DNA of 64,000 nt from an uncultured Clostridia bacterium (GCA_946411635.1 CAMKES010000009.1:1-64000), one strand, 5' to 3'; counted from the first letter of the stretch, positions 8,127-16,396 are shown. Notes: generated from the letters alone by a model not told the origin. Program-made: numbers and translations.

Positions 8127-8669
8127 TCAGCGGGTGAAAAACGTAAAGTCGCGGATGCGGACGCGCACGAGCCCGAGAATATCCTTTTTCTCGAGACACC
8201 CGATCGCGCCGTTGCGGCTGTCCTCGCCGTAGTTGCGGTCGTCGGACAGCACGAACACCTGTCCCTCGGGCACGCGCGTTTTCGGAATGTCGAGCGGCGG
8301 CGTCGCCTCGTAGCGGTGCTCGTCCATGCCGTACTGCCCGTCGATGATCAGCACGCCGTCCTTTGCCTCGATCGTTTCCCCGCCGAGCGCGACGATGCGC
8401 TTGATCAGGATCGAACCGGTCTCGGGATCGCGGAACGCGACCATGTCCCCGCGCTCGTACGAATGAAAATGCCCGTACAGACGGTCGTAAAAGACCGTGT
8501 CGCCCTTCTGAAGCGTCGGCTGCATCGACTCGTCCGCGACGTACACGGGCGAGAACCAGACGAACAGCACGAACAGGACCAGCGCAAGCCCGAGGACTCC
8601 CGCAAAGATCCACTTAAGCGCGCCCTGCGCACGGTATTCTTTTACGTTTCGCTTCGCCCGCGTTTCCAT
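8127..8669 (-). CDS. lepB: Type I signal peptidase (second of two in tandem)
   Basis: I placed the start at 8669 (METRAKRN), two bases after the stop of the neighbouring peptidase; the frame extends upstream only inside that gene. The 180-residue protein has one N-terminal membrane helix (about 20-41). It has the S26 motifs: DESMQPTL with the catalytic Ser, GDMVAFRDPE, LIKRIVALGGE with the catalytic Lys, and DDRNYGEDSR. It cleaves signal peptides of secreted preproteins on the outer face of the membrane. It is the last gene of the hydrolase/DUF951/peptidase operon. The last box begins SDDR rather than GDNR, a mild difference from its neighbour. Confidence 0.93.
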   Translation of the reverse strand: METRAKRNVKEYRAQGALKWIFAGVLGLALVLFVLFVWFSPVYVADESMQPTLQKGDTVFYDRLYGHFHSYERGDMVAFRDPETGSILIKRIVALGGETIEAKDGVLIIDGQYGMDEHRYEATPPLDIPKTRVPEGQVFVLSDDRNYGEDSRNGAIGCLEKKDILGLVRVRIRDFTFFTR

Positions 8670-8671
8670 AT

Positions 8672-9286
8672 TCAGACCCAGCGCAGTTTGGGATACAGCA
8701 CGAGCCGCACCTTGCCGGCAACGCGGCAGAGCGGGATCTCGCCGACGTCCGCGCGGCGCGAATCCGAGCTTTCGCGGCGGTTGTCGCCGCACACGAACAC
8801 GCAGCCCTCGCCGACCGTGACGGGATGCGCCGCGGATCCGATCTCATACCCGCCCGCGCGCTCCGCGGAGACGTACGGCTCGTCCGCCGGCTCGCCGTTC
8901 ACGAACAGCCTGCCGTTTTCCGTATAGATCACGTCCCCCGCGACGGCCACCACGCGCTTGACGCGCGAGGCGTACGTAAGTCCGTGGTCCTCGTAATACT
9001 CATCCGGATAATAACAGATCACGACGTCGCCGCGCTTCGGGGACGCGAACGCGTACGCCGTGCGGTCGACGATCATGATGTCCTCGTCGCTGAAGGTATC
9101 CAGCATGGACCGGCCGTCCACGCGCACCGGATCGATCACGACCGCGCGCAGCGCGATGAGGATCAGCGCGACGAGAACGAGGTACAGCACGAAATCCAGC
9201 GCGCGCCATTTGCCGCCGCCGGCCATCGTATCGTTTCGTTTGGTTGATTCGCGTTTCAGCTTCGCGAACGTTTTGATCACCGTCAT
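8672..9286 (-). CDS. lepB: Type I signal peptidase (first of two in tandem)
   Basis: The start at 9286 overlaps the DUF951 stop as ATGA; the upstream open frame belongs to neighbouring genes. The 204-residue protein has a basic N-terminus, one membrane helix (about 31-50, FVLYLVLVALILIALRAVVI) and the S26 boxes: DGRSMLDTF with the catalytic Ser, GDVVICYYPDE, SRVKRVVAVAGD with the catalytic Lys, and CGDNRRESSDSR. It removes signal peptides at the membrane surface. The window encodes at least ten signal-peptide or lipoprotein products. Possession of two distinct copies is common in Firmicutes and may reflect different substrates. Confidence 0.93.
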   Translation of the reverse strand: MTVIKTFAKLKRESTKRNDTMAGGGKWRALDFVLYLVLVALILIALRAVVIDPVRVDGRSMLDTFSDEDIMIVDRTAYAFASPKRGDVVICYYPDEYYEDHGLTYASRVKRVVAVAGDVIYTENGRLFVNGEPADEPYVSAERAGGYEIGSAAHPVTVGEGCVFVCGDNRRESSDSRRADVGEIPLCRVAGKVRLVLYPKLRWV

Positions 9287-9480
9287 TCGTCCGATCCCTT
9301 TGCCGTTATTTGTTTCGCCGCCTTTAAGAACGCGAGCCGGTCCAGCATCACGACGCGTCCGCATCCGAGACATCTGATCTTGACGTCCGCGCCGACGCGC
9401 GTGATCGTCCACGTATCCGCGCCGCAGGCGTGCGGTTTTTTCATTTTAACCGTGTCGCCCAGAGAAAACGATCCGATCAT
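9283..9480 (-). CDS. DUF951 family small zinc-ribbon-like protein
   Basis: This 65-residue gene starts at 9480 and overlaps both neighbours by ATGA junctions: its start with the hydrolase stop and its stop with the signal peptidase start. The sequence VKMKKPHACGADTWTITRVG followed by IRCLGCGRVVML is diagnostic of DUF951. Three Cys residues (CG and CxxCGR) suggest metal binding or a nucleic-acid contact. Its role is unknown. DUF951 genes often lie near the origin in Firmicutes, which fits this location about 1 kb from dnaA. Confidence 0.9.
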   Translation of the reverse strand: MIGSFSLGDTVKMKKPHACGADTWTITRVGADVKIRCLGCGRVVMLDRLAFLKAAKQITAKGSDE

Positions 9481-10364
9481 TGCGCGTCGCCCTCGTAGCG
9501 GATATACCGGTCGACCGCCTCGGCGACCTGCGCCGCCTTTTCCTCGTGCGGCCAGTGCCCCGTGTTGCGGATGCTGTGGTACACGCTCTTCGGAAGCCGC
9601 TCGCGCAGCGCGAACAGGTTTTCCATCGGATTCATGCGGTCCTCTTCGCCCCAGATGACGAAGAACTCGCGCTCGTTGTTTCGGACCGTTTCCAGCGTGT
9701 ATTCGAAATCGAAATTGCGGACCGCGTACATGATCGCCTGCCGCGACGCGTGATCGTCGCAGGTCTTGAACACCTGCGAAACGACCTCGGGCGTGCAGAC
9801 CGTGCCGTCGTAATAGAAATCGGGCAGGTATTTTTCGAAATCCTTTTTCGCGTACATCTCGCGATAGAAGGGTCCGAGCGGCTTTTCGAGGCGGCGCAGC
9901 TTTTTCGGCATCTGTTCCGTGATCCCGCCGGGCGTCAGCGCGATCGCCTTCATGAACCGGTCGGGAAACTTCGCCGCGGCGTGCATCGCGTAGACCGCGC
10001 CGGTCGTGACGCCGAGCAGATGCGTTTTTTTCACGCCGAGCGCGTCGAGGCATTTCACGAGGATATCCGCCGTTTCGTCCATCGAATAGTTCAGCGAAAG
10101 CGGACGGTCGGAGAACCCGAAGCCCGGAAGATCGATCGCGATGACGCAGTAGGATTCCGCAAGCAGCGGCATCAGCTCACGCCACGTATAGATCGACTGG
10201 CCGATCCCGTGCACGAGCAGAAGCGGCTCCCCGCTGCCCATCGTCAGATAATGGACGCGGCAGGGTTCCGGCTTCGCCTGCTTTCCGGGAAATCCGGGAA
10301 GCTCGATCGTGATGAAATCGCCGATCAGATCGGAATTGACGATCGGCTTCTGGTCCTGTTTCAT
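9477..10364 (-). CDS. Alpha/beta hydrolase-fold protein with Thr at the nucleophile position
   Basis: The start at 10364 (MKQDQK) follows an AGAGGTGA site. The 295-residue protein has the alpha/beta hydrolase layout: LLLVHGIGQS (oxyanion-hole HG), then LLGVTTGAVYAM at the nucleophile elbow, WGEEDRMNP with the acid and NTGHWPHEE with the His. The elbow motif GxSxG reads GVTTG, so the expected nucleophilic Ser is Thr. The nearest general type is the haloalkane dehalogenase/epoxide hydrolase/lipase group, but no substrate can be named. A promoter at 10387-10415 starts this gene and the three overlapping genes downstream (DUF951 and two signal peptidases). Confidence 0.85.
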   Translation of the reverse strand: MKQDQKPIVNSDLIGDFITIELPGFPGKQAKPEPCRVHYLTMGSGEPLLLVHGIGQSIYTWRELMPLLAESYCVIAIDLPGFGFSDRPLSLNYSMDETADILVKCLDALGVKKTHLLGVTTGAVYAMHAAAKFPDRFMKAIALTPGGITEQMPKKLRRLEKPLGPFYREMYAKKDFEKYLPDFYYDGTVCTPEVVSQVFKTCDDHASRQAIMYAVRNFDFEYTLETVRNNEREFFVIWGEEDRMNPMENLFALRERLPKSVYHSIRNTGHWPHEEKAAQVAEAVDRYIRYEGDAQ

Positions 10365-10386
10365 GAGATCACCTCTTGTACGTTCG

Positions 10387-10415
10387 ATTATACCGCCATG
10401 CCGTGCCCGATGCAA
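10387..10415 (-). promoter_or_regulatory. Promoter of the hydrolase/DUF951/signal peptidase operon
   Basis: TTGCAT (10410-10415) and TATAAT (10387-10392) are 17 bp apart on the minus strand, 23 bases before the start codon. It diverges from the dnaA promoter. Confidence 0.75.
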
Positions 10416-10469
10416 GGATACGGCGGAAAACTTTTCTTTTCGTACATATTTATGTTGCAAAAAACGGAC

Positions 10470-10498
10470 TTTTCAAGCGGGGAAAAATCTGTTATGAT
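10470..10498 (+). promoter_or_regulatory. Probable dnaA promoter in an AT-rich stretch
   Basis: TTTTCA (10470-10475) and TATGAT (10493-10498) are 17 bp apart, 67 bases before the dnaA start. The region 10430-10500 is the most AT-rich near the origin and could also contribute to strand opening. Confidence 0.5.
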
Positions 10499-10565
10499 AA
10501 TAGCGGAAGAAAATCGACGCGGAAACGGTCCGGTTTTCGTCTGTAAAAGATTGGGGAAAATACAA

Positions 10566-11885
10566 ATGGAAGATCTCAAAAAAATCTGGTCGGAAGCGCG
10601 CGAGCTCATCCGCCCGCAGATCTCGGCAGTAACGTTCCACCGCTGGATCGATTCGCTCGATCCGGTCGTGGTGCAGAACGAGATCCTCGTTCTGGAAGCG
10701 GAGAACGACGTCGTGAAAAACACGGTGACGGAGTACTATTTCGACTACGTACGCACCGCCGTGCGCAAGGCGGAGCCGGGCATTCTCGACGTAATCCTGA
10801 TCCTGCCCGCGCAGCGCAGAGATTTCGTGCGGATCGCCTCCGACGAGGTGCCGCTGAATTCGCTGACGCTGAATCCGCGCTACACGTTCGACACCTTCGT
10901 CGTCGGCAAGTCCAACAACTTCGCGCACGCGGCGGCGCTCGCGGTCGTCGAAGCGCCGGGCATGGCGTACAATCCGCTGTTCCTGTACGGCGGCGTGGGT
11001 CTCGGCAAAACGCATCTGATGCACGCGATCGGACACGCCGTGAAGGAAAAGAACCCGGCGGCGCGGATCGTGTACGTCACGAGCGAGATGTTCACGAACG
11101 ACCTGATCGAAGCGCTGCGCGCCGGCAAAAACGTCGAGTTCCGCCAGCGATACCGCAATGTGGATCTTCTGATGATCGACGATATCCAGTTCATCGCGGG
11201 CAAGCAGGCGGTGCAGGAGGAGTTCTTCAACACGTTCAACACGCTGCACAACGCCGCGAAGCAGATCGTCATCAGCTCCGACCGCCCGCCGAAAGAGATC
11301 AAGGCGCTCGAGGAACGGCTTTCGTCGCGCTTTGAGTGGGGTCTCGTGGCGGACATCCAGGCGCCGGATCTGGAAACGCGTACCGCGATCCTTCGGAACC
11401 GCGCGCAGAACGAGCACGCCGAGGTCGACGACGAGATCATCAATTTCATTGCGGAAAACATCGTCGACAACATCCGGAAGCTCGAGGGCAGTCTGAACCG
11501 CGTGATCGCGTACGCCCGTCTGAAGCGGCTTCCGATCACCCTGCCGCTCGCAAAGGAAGCGATGAAGGACATGCTTCCGCAGAAGCAGGACGTCGTCGTA
11601 ACGCCGGACCGCATCCGCGAGACCGTCGCGGAATACTATTCGGTCCCGATTGAAAGCATCCTGTCCCAGCGGCGCGACAAGGAAGTCGTGATGCCGCGGC
11701 AGATCGCCATGTATTTCTGCCACACGATGCTGAGTCTTCCGTATAAACGCATTGCGATGCTGTTCGACCGGAACGATCACACCACGGCGATCGCCGCCTG
11801 CAACAAGATCGCGCAGATGATCGCGGAGGACCGTGAATTTGCCGACACGATCGAAAGCATCCGCACGCGCATCCGCGAGGGATAG
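10566..11885 (+). CDS. dnaA: Chromosomal replication initiator DnaA
   Basis: The start at 10566 (MEDLKKIW) has a GGGGA site; the longer upstream frame is antisense to the hydrolase. The 439-residue product shows the four-domain plan. Domain I begins the protein. The AAA+ module has Walker A GGVGLGKTHL (about 143), Walker B LLMIDDIQF and sensor motif SSDRPP. A C-terminal helix-turn-helix binds DnaA boxes. The box-recognition signature, usually GGRDHTT, reads FDRNDHTTAIAACNKI here, so the Gly-Gly-Arg is replaced. DnaA-ATP opens oriC and also acts as a transcription factor. DnaA boxes lie immediately downstream (11886-12120) and again at 34001-34091. Confidence 0.97.
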   Translation: MEDLKKIWSEARELIRPQISAVTFHRWIDSLDPVVVQNEILVLEAENDVVKNTVTEYYFDYVRTAVRKAEPGILDVILILPAQRRDFVRIASDEVPLNSLTLNPRYTFDTFVVGKSNNFAHAAALAVVEAPGMAYNPLFLYGGVGLGKTHLMHAIGHAVKEKNPAARIVYVTSEMFTNDLIEALRAGKNVEFRQRYRNVDLLMIDDIQFIAGKQAVQEEFFNTFNTLHNAAKQIVISSDRPPKEIKALEERLSSRFEWGLVADIQAPDLETRTAILRNRAQNEHAEVDDEIINFIAENIVDNIRKLEGSLNRVIAYARLKRLPITLPLAKEAMKDMLPQKQDVVVTPDRIRETVAEYYSVPIESILSQRRDKEVVMPRQIAMYFCHTMLSLPYKRIAMLFDRNDHTTAIAACNKIAQMIAEDREFADTIESIRTRIREG

Positions 11886-12138
11886 TTGTCCACAAACCGT
11901 GGAAACGGAAAGTGGACGTTTTCGGGAAAACGGGGATAAGACGGAAAACGGGGATAACCGGGGCGTTTATCCACACGAACTTCCAAAAGTTGCCCACCCG
12001 AAAAACGCAGCGGACAGAACGCTGTAACATACTTATCCGCAGTTTCCGCACCCCCTGCTGCTGCAACTGCTGTAACCATACTGAAACCGACCATCAAAAC
12101 CGCACCGCCCGGTGGATAACCGGCAGAAAGGAAACGAT
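11886..12138 (+). other. oriC: oriC region: dnaA-dnaN intergenic DnaA-box cluster
   Basis: The 253-base gap carries DnaA-box-like 9-mers in both directions. A perfect TTATCCACA lies at 11967-11975. Close variants are TTGTCCACA at 11886-11894, TTATCCGCA at 12033-12041, and reverse copies GGGGATAAG (11932-11940), GGGGATAAC (11950-11958) and GTGGATAAC (12112-12120). Position between dnaA and dnaN is the classic Firmicutes origin. No obvious AT-rich unwinding element is seen here. The dnaN ribosome site is at the end. Confidence 0.85.
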
Positions 12139-13233
12139 ATGAAATTCACCATGCAGACCGAAGACCTGTGCGCAGGCGTTCTTTCCGTCATCAAAGCGCT
12201 TCCGGCGCGTTCGACCATGTCCGTTCTGGAAGGCGTTCTGATCGAAGCGACGAACGAAGGCGTTCATTTAGTCTGTTCCGATCTGATGTTCCAAAAGGAA
12301 TGCACGCTTCCCGCGACCGTCGAAGAGGAAGGCAGATGCGTTCTGAAGGGCAAGTTTTTGGCAGACGTTCTGAGAAAGCTTCCGAACGAGCCGCTGTACG
12401 CCGAACAGGAAGGCATGATCCTGAAGATCAGAAGCGGACGCGTCCGTCAGCGTCTGCAGTGCATCGAATTCGACGAGTATCCGATGATGCACGCAAAGGG
12501 CGACGCGGTGGATCTTTCGCTCCGGGCGGATCAGCTCCGAAACATGATCGACCGCACGGTGTTTGCGGTTTCGCAGGACGATTCGCGCCCGGTCCTGACC
12601 GGCACACTGATCGAGGCGAACGATACCGACCTGACCTTCGTCGCGACCGACTCGTTCCAGTTCGCGCTGACCAATCTGAAAATGGACCGTCCCGTTGCCG
12701 AAAAGCGCACGATCGTGCAGGGCCGCGTTCTGAGCGAGATCTCCAAAATGACGGAGGAGACCGAAAAGGACGTCACGCTTTCACTCACGCAGACGCACCT
12801 GACCGTCGAGGTCAACGACACAAAGCTGACCGCGCGTCTTCTGGACGGCAATTACATCGATTACAAGCGCATCATCCCGAAGGAATGCAAAACGCGCGTG
12901 CTCGTCAACACCCAGGATCTTCTGACGATGACCGACCGCGCGCAGCTGATCGCGAAGGAAGGCAACAACAGCGTCGTTATGCACTTCGAAGGCGACACGC
13001 TGACGATGAACGCGGAGAGTTACGTGGGCCGCGCGGAGGATACGATGGAGGTTTCGATCGTCGGCGATCCGATCGACATCGCCTTCAACCCACGTTACGT
13101 CATCAACATTCTCAAAAACATCACCGACGAAACGGTCTATCTCGAGTTCAACAGTCCGATCAGTCCGTGCGTGGTGCGTCCGGTGCAGGGCGGCGGATAT
13201 CTGTATCTGATCGTTCCGATGCGCGTCTATTAA
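12139..13233 (+). CDS. dnaN: DNA polymerase III beta sliding clamp
   Basis: The start at 12139 (MKFTMQTEDL) follows AGAAAGGA; an in-frame ATG at 12112 lacks such a site. The 364-residue length equals that of known beta clamps (about 366). The three-domain clamp signature is visible, including LEGVLIEA near residue 35, FAVSQDDSRPVLTGTLIE near 150 and the C-terminal YLYLIVPMRVY, which matches the typical LIMPMR ending. The clamp is a ring-shaped dimer that tethers polymerase III to DNA. It is followed at once by a terminator with an exceptional run of 13 A residues. Confidence 0.97.
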   Translation: MKFTMQTEDLCAGVLSVIKALPARSTMSVLEGVLIEATNEGVHLVCSDLMFQKECTLPATVEEEGRCVLKGKFLADVLRKLPNEPLYAEQEGMILKIRSGRVRQRLQCIEFDEYPMMHAKGDAVDLSLRADQLRNMIDRTVFAVSQDDSRPVLTGTLIEANDTDLTFVATDSFQFALTNLKMDRPVAEKRTIVQGRVLSEISKMTEETEKDVTLSLTQTHLTVEVNDTKLTARLLDGNYIDYKRIIPKECKTRVLVNTQDLLTMTDRAQLIAKEGNNSVVMHFEGDTLTMNAESYVGRAEDTMEVSIVGDPIDIAFNPRYVINILKNITDETVYLEFNSPISPCVVRPVQGGGYLYLIVPMRVY

Positions 13234-13237
13234 AAAA

Positions 13238-13272
13238 AAAAAAAGCAGGGCGGTTTTTCGCCCAGCTTTTTG
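13238..13272 (+). terminator. Terminator of dnaN
   Basis: The stem AAAAAGC-A-GGGCG pairs with CGCCC-A-GCTTTTT around a small loop. It directly follows the dnaN stop and precedes the first LFWP promoter by 6 bases. Confidence 0.8.
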
Positions 13273-13277
13273 TTTCA

Positions 13278-13306
13278 TTGACAATTATATACAGAAAAGG
13301 TAAAAT
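13278..13306 (+). promoter_or_regulatory. Promoter of LFWP genes 1 and 2
   Basis: The consensus TTGACA (13278-13283) is 17 bp from TAAAAT (13301-13306). An exact palindrome at 13308-13331 overlaps the expected transcription start. Confidence 0.85.
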
Positions 13307-13307
13307 A

Positions 13308-13331
13308 AATAAAAGGGTTTTCCCTTTTATT
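13308..13331 (+). promoter_or_regulatory. Perfect palindrome over the start of LFWP gene 1 transcription
   Basis: AATAAAAGGG and CCCTTTTATT are perfect 10-base arms around TTTT, placed 1 base after the -10 box. It could be a repressor operator or a 5' hairpin in the mRNA. It is absent from the other LFWP promoters. Confidence 0.6.
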
Positions 13332-13352
13332 ATGAGAAAGGAATCATGCAAT

Positions 13353-14618
13353 ATGGAAGCAATCGTGCAGAAAACCGGTCATGCGTCGAAACTCATTCGC
13401 CGCTTTATCGCGATCATTCTCGTCGGTCTTGCGATCGTATCCCTGTTCTGGCCGTCAGTCATCGCCGTCGGCGGAACGATGCGCAAGGATCTGAAGGCGG
13501 AGATCGATTCTCTTGAGGAATACGTTGAAAAGAACAGATACGAGCTCGAAAACCGATACGGTTCCGTCGATCTGTTCACCGCGCGTCAGACGTATAATTA
13601 TCTCTTTGAGTATCTGTACAGGTCGGGCGAACGGGCGAAAGCCGCCGGCGATATGGATACCTACGAAACGTATTCCGTTGCCGCAGGGATCATCAGAGAG
13701 TTTTCCGAAAAGCTGAACCGCAACATCACCACGGACTTCTTCGGCACACTGTATCGATCCGGAAAGGATCTCGGTCTTTCCTTCAGCGAGATCCGCAAAC
13801 TCGTCGGTCAGCTTCCGTATTTTGCGGACAAAGCCTCCGAAATGTGGCCGGCGGAAGTGAAGGCGTACGACGGCGCGATCAAAGGGATCAAGTACGGCAA
13901 CATCGGCTACAACGTTCTGTTCTTCCTGGTCATCGCGCTCGCGATCGCCGCGATCGTTCTGATGTTCATGAACCGCTCGAAGTTCTGGGTGATCCTGTTT
14001 ACGATCTTTGCGGTCCTGTTCGCCGGCATTTTCATTGCGCTCTGGATCTTTATGCTCGTTAAGGACTTCCATATGTTCATCCCGGGCGTCAGCATGTTCG
14101 CGCTGCCGATTCTTGCGATCGCCGCCTGCATCGTCTATAAGCGCGACAAGAGCTACAAGGGCATTTTCCCGAAGCGTGAAAAGAAAGAACGTCCCGTCGC
14201 GCGCGTCGAAGCGCCGATCCAGCCCGCGTATGAACCGTACGTTGCGCCGGTCGCCGCGCCCGTGTTCACGCCCGCGCCCGAACCGGAACCCGTGTTCACC
14301 CCCGAACCGGAACCTGTATTTACGCCCGAACCCGTGAAGGAAGCGATCGAAGCGCAGCCCGAGGAACCGGTCTTCGTTCCTGCGGAGGAACCCGCGCCTG
14401 CGGAAGAACCCGCGCCCGCGGAGGAGCCTGCGACCGAAGAACCCGCCGTTGAAGGATGGCCCTGCCCGAACTGCGGTCTGATCAACGAAGCGGATTCCAA
14501 GTTCTGCACCGGCTGCGGCACGAGAAAGCCCGACGCGGCGCCCGTCTGTCCGAACTGCGGCGCGCCGGTCCGCGAAGGCGTCAGATTCTGCACCAAGTGC
14601 GGCACGAAACTCAACTGA
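13353..14618 (+). CDS. LFWP family membrane protein 1 with two C-terminal zinc ribbons
   Basis: I chose the ATG at 13353 (MEAIVQK), 10 bases after AAAGGA; the ATG at 13332 is an alternative. The 421-residue product has a first membrane helix ending in SLFWPS (about 22-40) and an extracellular or cytoplasmic helical segment of about 130 residues. Three more helices follow, with NVLFF, MNRSK and PGVSMFALP motifs, then YKRD. A Pro/Glu-rich linker (about 275-365) leads to two CxxC-x10-CxxC zinc ribbons ending CGTKLN. I know no named family for this core. Zinc ribbons usually mediate protein or nucleic-acid contacts on the cytoplasmic side. It is the largest member of a six-gene tandem array and is cotranscribed with the next gene (19-base gap). 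Confidence 0.8.
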   Translation: MEAIVQKTGHASKLIRRFIAIILVGLAIVSLFWPSVIAVGGTMRKDLKAEIDSLEEYVEKNRYELENRYGSVDLFTARQTYNYLFEYLYRSGERAKAAGDMDTYETYSVAAGIIREFSEKLNRNITTDFFGTLYRSGKDLGLSFSEIRKLVGQLPYFADKASEMWPAEVKAYDGAIKGIKYGNIGYNVLFFLVIALAIAAIVLMFMNRSKFWVILFTIFAVLFAGIFIALWIFMLVKDFHMFIPGVSMFALPILAIAACIVYKRDKSYKGIFPKREKKERPVARVEAPIQPAYEPYVAPVAAPVFTPAPEPEPVFTPEPEPVFTPEPVKEAIEAQPEEPVFVPAEEPAPAEEPAPAEEPATEEPAVEGWPCPNCGLINEADSKFCTGCGTRKPDAAPVCPNCGAPVREGVRFCTKCGTKLN

Positions 14619-14637
14619 TCACAATAAGGAGGGTATG

Positions 14638-15441
14638 ATGATGGAAAACGTTAAAAAAATGAGTCTGTTCCGGATCCTTGCAGTCGTTCTGGCGCTGCTG
14701 TGCATTCTTCTGCTGTTCTGGCCGCCGATCGTCGGCTTCGGCGGGGAAGCAAGAACGTACATGAAGGAAGCGCAGTCCTATATGGGCTACCTGACGGCTT
14801 TTAAGGATCTTGCGATCACGCAAATCACGTCGCAGTACGGGATCGACAGATCCGAAGCGGAAGCCATGTTCCGGCTGATCGAGCACATCATCAAGCCGGA
14901 TCTGTCCCTGAACGATCTGCGCGTCAGCTTCAACGCGATCAACCTGCTCAAGGATTCCAAAGCGATAAATGAAACGAGCAGTATTACGGGCGGCTTCGTG
15001 AACACCGACAGCATCGCGAAGTTTACCGCGCACGTCGTGATCCTGAACGTCCTGTTCTTCGCCGTCATTGCCGCCGCCGTGCTCGCGGCCGTTCTGTATC
15101 TGCTGAGCAATTCGAAGATCGGCGGGATAATCCTGATCGTCATCACCTGCCTGTGCACCGCGGAAGCCGTGTTTTTCGTGATCAAATCGGAAGGCGTCTT
15201 CTTCCCGCATGCGGCGGCGTTCCTGCTTCCGATCTTTGCGATCGCATCCCTCATTTTCTTCGTGAAAAAGCCGGCAGCCGCACCGAGACCCGCGTTTGAA
15301 GGCGCGCCGGTCGTTCCGGAAACGCTCGTTCCCGACGCTGCGCCGATCCCGGAGGAAAAACTCCTGTTCTGCCCGAACTGCGGCGCGAAGCTGGAAGAGG
15401 GCGCATCCTTCTGCGCGAACTGCGGCGAAAAAATCAACTGA
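14638..15441 (+). CDS. LFWP family membrane protein 2 with one zinc ribbon
   Basis: Three consecutive ATG codons (14635, 14638, 14641) follow AGGAGG; spacing favours 14638 or 14641. The product has about 267 residues. The first helix ends LLFWPP, a soluble segment of about 100 residues follows, then helices with NVLFF and NSK motifs and a PHAAAFLLP motif. A short linker ends in one zinc ribbon (CPNCGAKLEEG, CANCGEKIN). No terminator separates it from LFWP 1, so both form one transcript ended at 15453-15478. Its WP motif has Pro in place of Ser. Function is unknown. Confidence 0.8.
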   Translation: MMENVKKMSLFRILAVVLALLCILLLFWPPIVGFGGEARTYMKEAQSYMGYLTAFKDLAITQITSQYGIDRSEAEAMFRLIEHIIKPDLSLNDLRVSFNAINLLKDSKAINETSSITGGFVNTDSIAKFTAHVVILNVLFFAVIAAAVLAAVLYLLSNSKIGGIILIVITCLCTAEAVFFVIKSEGVFFPHAAAFLLPIFAIASLIFFVKKPAAAPRPAFEGAPVVPETLVPDAAPIPEEKLLFCPNCGAKLEEGASFCANCGEKIN

Positions 15442-15452
15442 CAAATCCGAAT

Positions 15453-15478
15453 AAGGACCGGGAAACCGGTCCTTTTTT
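15453..15478 (+). terminator. Terminator after LFWP 2
   Basis: AAGGACCGG-GAAA-CCGGTCCTT is a perfect hairpin with a GNRA loop followed by T4. Its T run is one base from the next -35 box. Confidence 0.9.
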
Positions 15479-15479
15479 A

Positions 15480-15508
15480 TTGACATGTTTTTTCGTTCGT
15501 ATTACAAT
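15480..15508 (+). promoter_or_regulatory. Promoter of LFWP 3
   Basis: TTGACA (15480-15485), a 17-bp spacer and TACAAT (15503-15508). It begins directly at the end of the preceding terminator. Confidence 0.85.
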
Positions 15509-15574
15509 TATAAAGATGGATTATACAAGGTTTTGTATATTTCTGCAAAGAAAACGTTTTTAAGGGGGCAGTTT

Positions 15575-16396
15575 ATGAGTCATTCCGGCAAATTGATGGT
15601 CCGCCGCGTGATCGCGATCATCCTGATGGCATGTACGATCGTTTTCCTGTTCTGGCCGAGCTTTCTCTGTGAAAGATCGGAATATGAACAGTACGGAAAT
15701 AAAAAATCCTATACGATCAGAATTACGCTTTCGGAAATACGCGCCAATATGACGGAGGATATTGATCAGTTGTTTGAAGAATTCGGAGAAGATACCGAAC
15801 TGACGATCAGTTTGATTATGGCGCTCTTTACGAACTTCGCCTTCTTCGGTCTGATCGCACTTGCGGGCATGTCGATCGTCCTGATGCTCTTCAACCGCAG
15901 CAAGGCGGCTACGGTGCTGCATACGATCCTTGCATTCTTCACCGTTCTTGTGTTCGTCGCGTATTTTGTGTATTATCTGATCACGTACGCAGAAGAAATG
16001 AATAATTACGGCGTCAAAGAAATCGCCTATCCCGGCGCCGCCGCGATCCTTCTGCTGCTCTGCTCGCTTGCCGCGAGCATTCTGTACAAGCGCGACACGA
16101 GCTATCCCGGCGCGGTTATGCCGCGTGCGGCGCAGCCCGCATATGCGAACGTACCGCCCGTCACGCGCGGCGCGTTCGTTCCGCAGCAGCCGGTGAAACC
16201 CGCCGCGCCCGCGGAGTGGATCTGCCCGTCCTGCACGGCGAAGAACGATCCGTCCGAACCGGTATGCCCCTATTGCGGCACGCAGAATCCGGCGCCCGTC
16301 GTGAAGCGGGAGGAAGTCCTCTTCTGCGCGAGCTGCGGCGCAAAGCAGAGACCCGGCGCAACCTTCTGCCCGCAGTGCGGCACGAAGCTGAACTGA
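15575..16396 (+). CDS. LFWP family membrane protein 3 with two zinc ribbons
   Basis: The ATG at 15575 (MSHSGKLM) follows AAGGGGGC; the open frame upstream is noncoding leader. The 273-residue protein has helix 1 ending FLFWPS, a charged segment (about 35-75), helix 2 with NFAFFG and FNRSK, helices 3 and 4 with YPGAAAILL and LYKRD, a Pro/Ala linker and two ribbons (CPSC/CPYC and CASC/CPQC) ending CGTKLN. The array order, motifs and C-terminal ending mirror LFWP 1. The gene has its own promoter and terminator. Confidence 0.8.
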   Translation: MSHSGKLMVRRVIAIILMACTIVFLFWPSFLCERSEYEQYGNKKSYTIRITLSEIRANMTEDIDQLFEEFGEDTELTISLIMALFTNFAFFGLIALAGMSIVLMLFNRSKAATVLHTILAFFTVLVFVAYFVYYLITYAEEMNNYGVKEIAYPGAAAILLLLCSLAASILYKRDTSYPGAVMPRAAQPAYANVPPVTRGAFVPQQPVKPAAPAEWICPSCTAKNDPSEPVCPYCGTQNPAPVVKREEVLFCASCGAKQRPGATFCPQCGTKLN

